Of a stretch of 64,000 bases of DNA, positions 60,758 through 64,000 are shown piece by piece. The notes beneath the pieces were generated by a model. The model was not told the origin of the DNA, ran no database searches, and worked only from the letters and a program-made list of their open reading frames with translations. The position numbers were made by a program, and so were the translations under genes. Every line of letters begins with the position of its first letter. Position 1 is the stretch's first letter. Source of the DNA: Nocardioides deserti (lineage in GTDB: Bacteria > Actinomycetota > Actinomycetes > Propionibacteriales > Nocardioidaceae); assembly GCF_014266025.1 (NCBI RefSeq), contig NZ_JACMYC010000003.1, positions 310,001 through 374,000 on the forward strand. Direction: 5' to 3'.

Positions 60758-61390
60758 ATCCCGGGCGGCGCCGCGGCCCGGCCGGGGCAGGTGCTTGTCG
60801 ATGAACAGCCCCTCCGCGGACACGCACACCTCGCCGCCCGCGACGATCTCGCCGGTCGTGCGGATCTTGCGGCCGTCGACCGACACCTGCCGCGCCCGGA
60901 CCACGAGCTCCTCGAACAGCGGCGTCGGCCGGTGGTACCGCAGCGTCAGCGTGCCCGTCATCCCTGACACCCCCGCCCAGTGGTTCGCGACGCCGAGGGT
61001 GTGGTCCAGCAGCAGGGCCGAGACGCCACCGTGCACGCAGCCGGGCGGACCCTGGTACGGCAGGCCGAGCGTCACCCGCCCCTCGATCGACCCGTCCGGC
61101 AGCCCGCCCAGCGCCAGCGGCGGCGCCACCGCGTTCTCGGGTCCGGTCACCGGGTCGTGCCGGGTCACGCCCTCGCCCGCCCACATGTCGACCAGCCGTT
61201 GCTCGCGGGTCGGCGCGTGCAGCTCCAGGTGCTCCGCGACCTCCGTCAGCCGCTCCGCCACCTCGGCCATCTCCGCCGCCGACTGCCCGCCGGCGTGGAG
61301 CAGCGCCGCCATCACCCGCCGGGCGGCTGCCACGGCGGCGTCCACCCCCGCGTTGCTGGGCGTCGCGGTCAGGGTGGGTCGCTCGGTCAC
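60755..61390 (-). CDS. PaaI-type hotdog thioesterase
   Basis: A 211-residue protein with a C-terminal hotdog thioesterase domain: LPYQGPPGCVHGGVSALLLD, the PaaI active-site segment, then GMTGTLTLRYHRPTPLFEEL. The N-terminal 100 residues are helical and outside the domain. It hydrolyses acyl-CoA esters, often to release CoA from dead-end products. The GTG at 61388-61390 with AGGAG seven bases before it is the preferred start; an ATG 30 codons upstream has no ribosome site. It precedes the KstR-like gene on the same strand by 86 bp. Confidence 0.9.
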   Translation of the reverse strand: MTERPTLTATPSNAGVDAAVAAARRVMAALLHAGGQSAAEMAEVAERLTEVAEHLELHAPTREQRLVDMWAGEGVTRHDPVTGPENAVAPPLALGGLPDGSIEGRVTLGLPYQGPPGCVHGGVSALLLDHTLGVANHWAGVSGMTGTLTLRYHRPTPLFEELVVRARQVSVDGRKIRTTGEIVAGGEVCVSAEGLFIDKHLPRPGRGAARD

Positions 61391-61510
61391 GGTTACGCTC
61401 CTGTCGACGTACGGCGCTCGCAGGCTAGGGCCCTTGGTGTCTTCCGCGCCGCCCCGTCCCGCCCACTCGGACCGCGCCAATTCAACCGGTGGTCCCTGCG
61501 GGGCGGGCGG

Positions 61511-61608
61511 CCGTCAGCTTCATCGGGGCGCCGACGAACCTGACGGTCCCCCGACGAAGCTTCATCGGTGGACCGTGAGGTTCATCGGGTAGCCGATGAA
61601 CCTCACGG
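61511..61608. repeat. Array of three related inverted repeats (tandem hairpins)
   Basis: Hairpin A: CCGTCAGCTTCATCGG (61511-61526), loop GGCG, CCGACGAACCTGACGG (61531-61546), 14 of 16 pairs. Palindrome B: CCGACGAAGCTTCATCGG (61551-61568), 8 of 9 pairs per arm. Hairpin C: CCGTGAGGTTCATCGG (61573-61588), loop GTAG, CCGATGAACCTCACGG (61593-61608), perfect over 16 bp. All share the octamer TTCATCGG or its CCGAYGAA complement, six copies in 98 bp. Hairpin C lies 13 bp past the HsaA-like gene's stop and can act as its terminator; the repetition suggests a REP-like element. Confidence 0.85.
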
Positions 61609-61621
61609 CCGGCCGGCTCGG

Positions 61622-62806
61622 TCAGATCATCGAGAGGAGCGGGCCGGGGGGCGGGGTGACGCCGATGTCGGTGAGGGCACCGACGTGGTTGACGGGGCCG
61701 GGGACGTGGATGGCGTGGGCGAGACCCATGTGGCCGTCGCGCCAGAACCGCTGGATGGGGTTGTCCATCCGCAGGCCGTTGCCGCCGGAGCGGGCGATGA
61801 CCTCGTCCATGGCGCGGACGGCGCGCCAGGCGGCCGCGACCTGGGTGCGGCGGGAGGCGGCACGTTCGGCGAAGGTGATCTCGCGGCCGGCCTCGGCGGC
61901 GTCGTAGAACCGCGAGACGTTGTCGAGCATGGCGGTCCGCGAGGCCTTGATCTCCTCGGCGGCGGCGCCGATGGTCGACAGGACGTACGGGTCGTCGGTG
62001 GCCTTGGTGCCGGTCACCTGCACGCGCGTGCGCTGGTAGGCCAGGTGGGCGGCGAGGGCGCCCTCGGCGATGCCGATGACGGCGCTGGTGATCCCCATCG
62101 GGAACGCCGTGGTGAACGGGATGTGGTAGGTCGGGCTGGTCAGCCCGGCGTTCCGCGGGTGCGAGCCGTCGAGGAAGCCCATGAAGTCCATGACCCGGTT
62201 GGCGGGGATGAACGCGTCGCGGACGACGATGTCCTTCGACCCGGTCCCCCGCAGCCCGACGACGTCCCAGCTGTCCTCGACGATCTCGTAGTCCGACCGC
62301 GGCAGGATCACGTGGTAGTTGCGCGGCGGCATCACCCGGTTGCCGTCGGCGTCGCCGAGGAACGCGCCGAGGAAGATCCAGTCGCAGTGGTCGGTGCCGG
62401 AGGAGAACTGCCAGCGGCCGTTGAAGACGTAGCCGCCGTCGACGGGACGCAGGATCCCCATCGGGGCGTACGGCGAGGCGATCCAGGTGTCCTGGTCCTC
62501 GCCCCACACGGCCTGCTGCACCTCGGGGTCACACATCGCCATCTCCCAGGGGTGGACCCCGACGATGCCGGCCACCCAGCCGGTGGAGCCGTCGATCGAC
62601 GCGATCCGCATGACGGTCTCGGCGAAGTCGCGCGGGTGCGCCTCCATGCCGCCGTACGTCGCGGGCTGCAGCATCCGCATGACGCCGGTGTCGCGCAGCA
62701 GCTTCGCCGCCGCGTCGTCGAGCCGGCCGAGCTTCTCGTTGGTCTCGGCGAGCGCGGCGATCTCCTCGGCGCGCTCCTCGACGGCGTCGAGCACGGGGTG
62801 GGGCAC
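61622..62806 (-). CDS. HsaA-like flavin-dependent monooxygenase (acyl-CoA-dehydrogenase fold)
   Basis: A 394-residue group D flavoprotein monooxygenase, the same length as mycobacterial HsaA. It shares GSTGWVAGIVGVHPWEMAM, VWGEDQDTWIASPYAPMG, YEIVEDSWDVVGLRGTGS and PIQRFWRDGHMG with HsaA, which hydroxylates 3-HSA, a phenolic steroid intermediate, using reduced flavin from HsaB. No HsaB-type reductase or extradiol dioxygenase (HsaC) is nearby in the window. With an HsaD-like hydrolase 43 bp upstream it likely belongs to an aromatic or phenolic meta-cleavage pathway. ATG at 62804-62806 follows CCAGGAGGAACC. Confidence 0.9.
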   Translation of the reverse strand: MPHPVLDAVEERAEEIAALAETNEKLGRLDDAAAKLLRDTGVMRMLQPATYGGMEAHPRDFAETVMRIASIDGSTGWVAGIVGVHPWEMAMCDPEVQQAVWGEDQDTWIASPYAPMGILRPVDGGYVFNGRWQFSSGTDHCDWIFLGAFLGDADGNRVMPPRNYHVILPRSDYEIVEDSWDVVGLRGTGSKDIVVRDAFIPANRVMDFMGFLDGSHPRNAGLTSPTYHIPFTTAFPMGITSAVIGIAEGALAAHLAYQRTRVQVTGTKATDDPYVLSTIGAAAEEIKASRTAMLDNVSRFYDAAEAGREITFAERAASRRTQVAAAWRAVRAMDEVIARSGGNGLRMDNPIQRFWRDGHMGLAHAIHVPGPVNHVGALTDIGVTPPPGPLLSMI

Positions 62807-62849
62807 GGTTCCTCCTGGAGGCGGTGGGAGAGGCGGGTTGGCCGCGGGT

Positions 62850-63719
62850 TCAGTCGGCGCGGGCGAGGAACGCGAGCACGACGGCCTCCCAGGCCGCCTG
62901 CTGCTCGATCATCGCCCAGTGGCCGCAGTTGGGCAGGACGTGCAGCTCGGCGTCGGGGATGGTCCGCATCGGCACCAGCGCCATGTCGAGCGGGCTGACC
63001 CGGTCGTCGCGGCCCCACGTGAGCAGGGTGCGCGCGCGGACGCGGTGCAGCATCGCCCAGTACGGCGGCTCCGGGGACCGCTCGGCCGCGCGGGTCATGC
63101 CCTCGAGCGCGGCCCGGCTGTACATCCGGCGTGCTGCCTCGAGGGTGCTCGGCTCGGTCGCCTGGGCCCAGCGCTCCTCGACCATCTGCTCGGTGACGAT
63201 CGAGCGGTCGAAGACCATCGAGTGCAGCCACGCGACGAGCCGTTCGCGGCTGGGCGACTCGGTGAACTCCATGAGCAGGTTGAGCCCCTCCCCGGGGGCC
63301 GGGCTGAAGATGTTGCGACCGATCCCGCCGACGGTGACCAGGCGGCGTACGCGCTCGGGCTCGGCGACGGCGAATCGGGTGCCGACCAGACCGCCCATCG
63401 AGTTGCCGACGACGTCGACCTGCTCGAGGCCGAGCCCGTCGAGGAACCGGCCCACCGCGGGCAGCGCGGCGGCCATCGGGTGCTGGTCGGTGGGGTCGCT
63501 GACGCCGAAGCCGGGCAGCTCGAGGACCAGGCAGCGGAAGTGCGGGGCGAAGGTCGGGAGATTCTCGCCGAAGTTGCGCCAGCCGGTCACGCCCGGGCCG
63601 GAGCCGTGGAGCATCAGCAGCGGTCGCGCGGCCGGGTCGCCGGCCTCGTGGTAGCGCAGCACCCCCTGGTCGGTCGGCAGCTCCCGCACGTCGGCACTGC
63701 TCACCTCGGCGATGATCAC
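62850..63719 (-). CDS. Meta-cleavage-product hydrolase (HsaD/BphD-like alpha/beta hydrolase)
   Basis: A 289-residue alpha/beta hydrolase. The oxyanion segment LLMLHGSGPGVTGWRNF, nucleophile S107 (VGNSMGG), acid D239 (WGRDDRVSPLD) and base H267 (NCGHWAMIEQ) match the C-C bond hydrolases that cut meta-cleavage products such as BphD and HsaD. The N-terminus is taken as the GTG at 63717-63719, which overlaps the IclR gene's stop as GTGA; a longer reading upstream is Arg-rich and not credible. The product would normally go to a hydratase and then to 4-hydroxy-2-oxovalerate aldolase, of which only a decayed copy exists here (42800-43055). Confidence 0.92.
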   Translation of the reverse strand: MIIAEVSSADVRELPTDQGVLRYHEAGDPAARPLLMLHGSGPGVTGWRNFGENLPTFAPHFRCLVLELPGFGVSDPTDQHPMAAALPAVGRFLDGLGLEQVDVVGNSMGGLVGTRFAVAEPERVRRLVTVGGIGRNIFSPAPGEGLNLLMEFTESPSRERLVAWLHSMVFDRSIVTEQMVEERWAQATEPSTLEAARRMYSRAALEGMTRAAERSPEPPYWAMLHRVRARTLLTWGRDDRVSPLDMALVPMRTIPDAELHVLPNCGHWAMIEQQAAWEAVVLAFLARAD

Positions 63720-64000
63720 GCGGTCACGGTCCGCAACCGGCGGGAGCCGCGCCCGGGCTGGAAGTCGGGGAAGAGCTCGGCGCCCACGCGGCGCGCGGCG
63801 TCGAGGACGAGCGGCGCGACCCGCTCGAGCGGCGTCGAGGCGTCGCCGACGAGCGAGATCGCGGCGACCGGACCCTCGGGTCCGCGGATGCAGGCCGCGA
63901 CGCAGGCGACCTCGTCGAAGCACTCGCCGCGCTCGAAGGCCAGCCCGTGGCGGGCGCGGACCCGGGTGAGCTCGTGGTGGAGGGCCTCCACCTGCGCCAC
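63716..64000 (-). CDS. IclR-family regulator, C-terminal part cut by the window edge
   Basis: The last 94 residues of a regulator whose start lies outside the window. GLAFERGECFDEVACVAACI, then GPEGPVAAISLVGDAST is the IclR effector-binding domain (in other members the equivalent reads C-V-A-A-P-V-R). The DNA-binding half is not visible. The stop overlaps the hydrolase start (GTGA), so the regulator heads the HsaD/HsaA-like operon and probably controls it. IclR proteins often govern aromatic catabolism. Confidence 0.88.
   Translation of the reverse strand: MAQVEALHHELTRVRARHGLAFERGECFDEVACVAACIRGPEGPVAAISLVGDASTPLERVAPLVLDAARRVGAELFPDFQPGRGSRRLRTVTA

Noticed and set aside
1..64000. CRISPR arrays, phage genes, integrases or intact insertion sequences
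   Set aside because: No regularly spaced repeats, transposase DDE-type readings or terminal inverted repeats with target duplications were found.

Overview
The window is very GC-rich (by eye about 70%), densely packed, and full of ATGA/GTGA start-stop overlaps, GTG starts and TetR regulators. Together with mycobacterial-type acyl-CoA enzymes, a KstR-like repressor, HsaA/HsaD-like enzymes and a 7Fe FdxA, this points to an aerobic actinobacterium that degrades lipid, steroid or terpenoid compounds, possibly Nocardioidaceae (the family is inferred, not shown). No rRNA, tRNA, CRISPR array, phage or intact transposase was seen.

Left block (1-19.6 kb). A minus-strand run carries a CaiB-type CoA-transferase (cut by the edge), a 3Fe-4S-type ferredoxin, a cytochrome P450, a complete TRAP transporter (DctM, DctQ, DctP), an ADP-forming acyl-CoA ligase and an aldehyde dehydrogenase. 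Divergent from it are a ferredoxin reductase and a SnoaL-like protein, followed by a second P450 and a second TRAP binding protein. The P450s resemble each other, as do the two binding proteins. Read together: uptake of an organic acid, P450 oxidation, aldehyde oxidation and CoA activation. Then come an IpdC/nitronate-monooxygenase-like flavoprotein, a fused FadE34-type acyl-CoA dehydrogenase, a TetR regulator and a 2,4-dienoyl-CoA-reductase-like enzyme that lacks one expected cluster cysteine.

Middle block (19.8-40.4 kb). Several beta-oxidation-like operons follow: LLM flavin monooxygenase, enoyl-CoA hydratase and two acyl-CoA dehydrogenases; LLM, hydratase, alpha-methylacyl-CoA racemase and acyl-CoA synthetase; and on the plus strand a CoA ligase, quinone oxidoreductase and BadI/MenB-like hydrolase. 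Short-chain dehydrogenases, another SnoaL-like protein and a KorAB-MFS-FdxA operon (2-oxoacid:ferredoxin oxidoreductase) complete the block.

Junction (40.4-46.4 kb). This part is gene-poor, with a nitroreductase, a DksA/TraR-like zinc-finger protein, a decayed 4-hydroxy-2-oxovalerate aldolase and other protein-like scraps. Next to it is a divergent signalling pair (HATPase-PAS protein and GAF-PP2C phosphatase) whose codon use looks less GC-biased than its neighbours.

Right block (46.4-64 kb). It holds a FadD-type ligase with a KstR-like box upstream, a VOC protein, a peptide-type ABC transporter operon ending in an amidase, TetR regulators, an FAD amine oxidase with a RidA-like scrap, another acyl-CoA ligase facing a KstR-like TetR, a thioesterase, an array of related hairpins, and an HsaA-like monooxygenase with an HsaD-like hydrolase and an IclR regulator cut by the right edge.

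Regulation. Several promoter regions carry GTGA-N6-TCAC (CRP/GlxR-like) sites, two carry AACnnGTT (KstR-like) boxes, and three share GATAATGA. The regulators that bind them are inferred.
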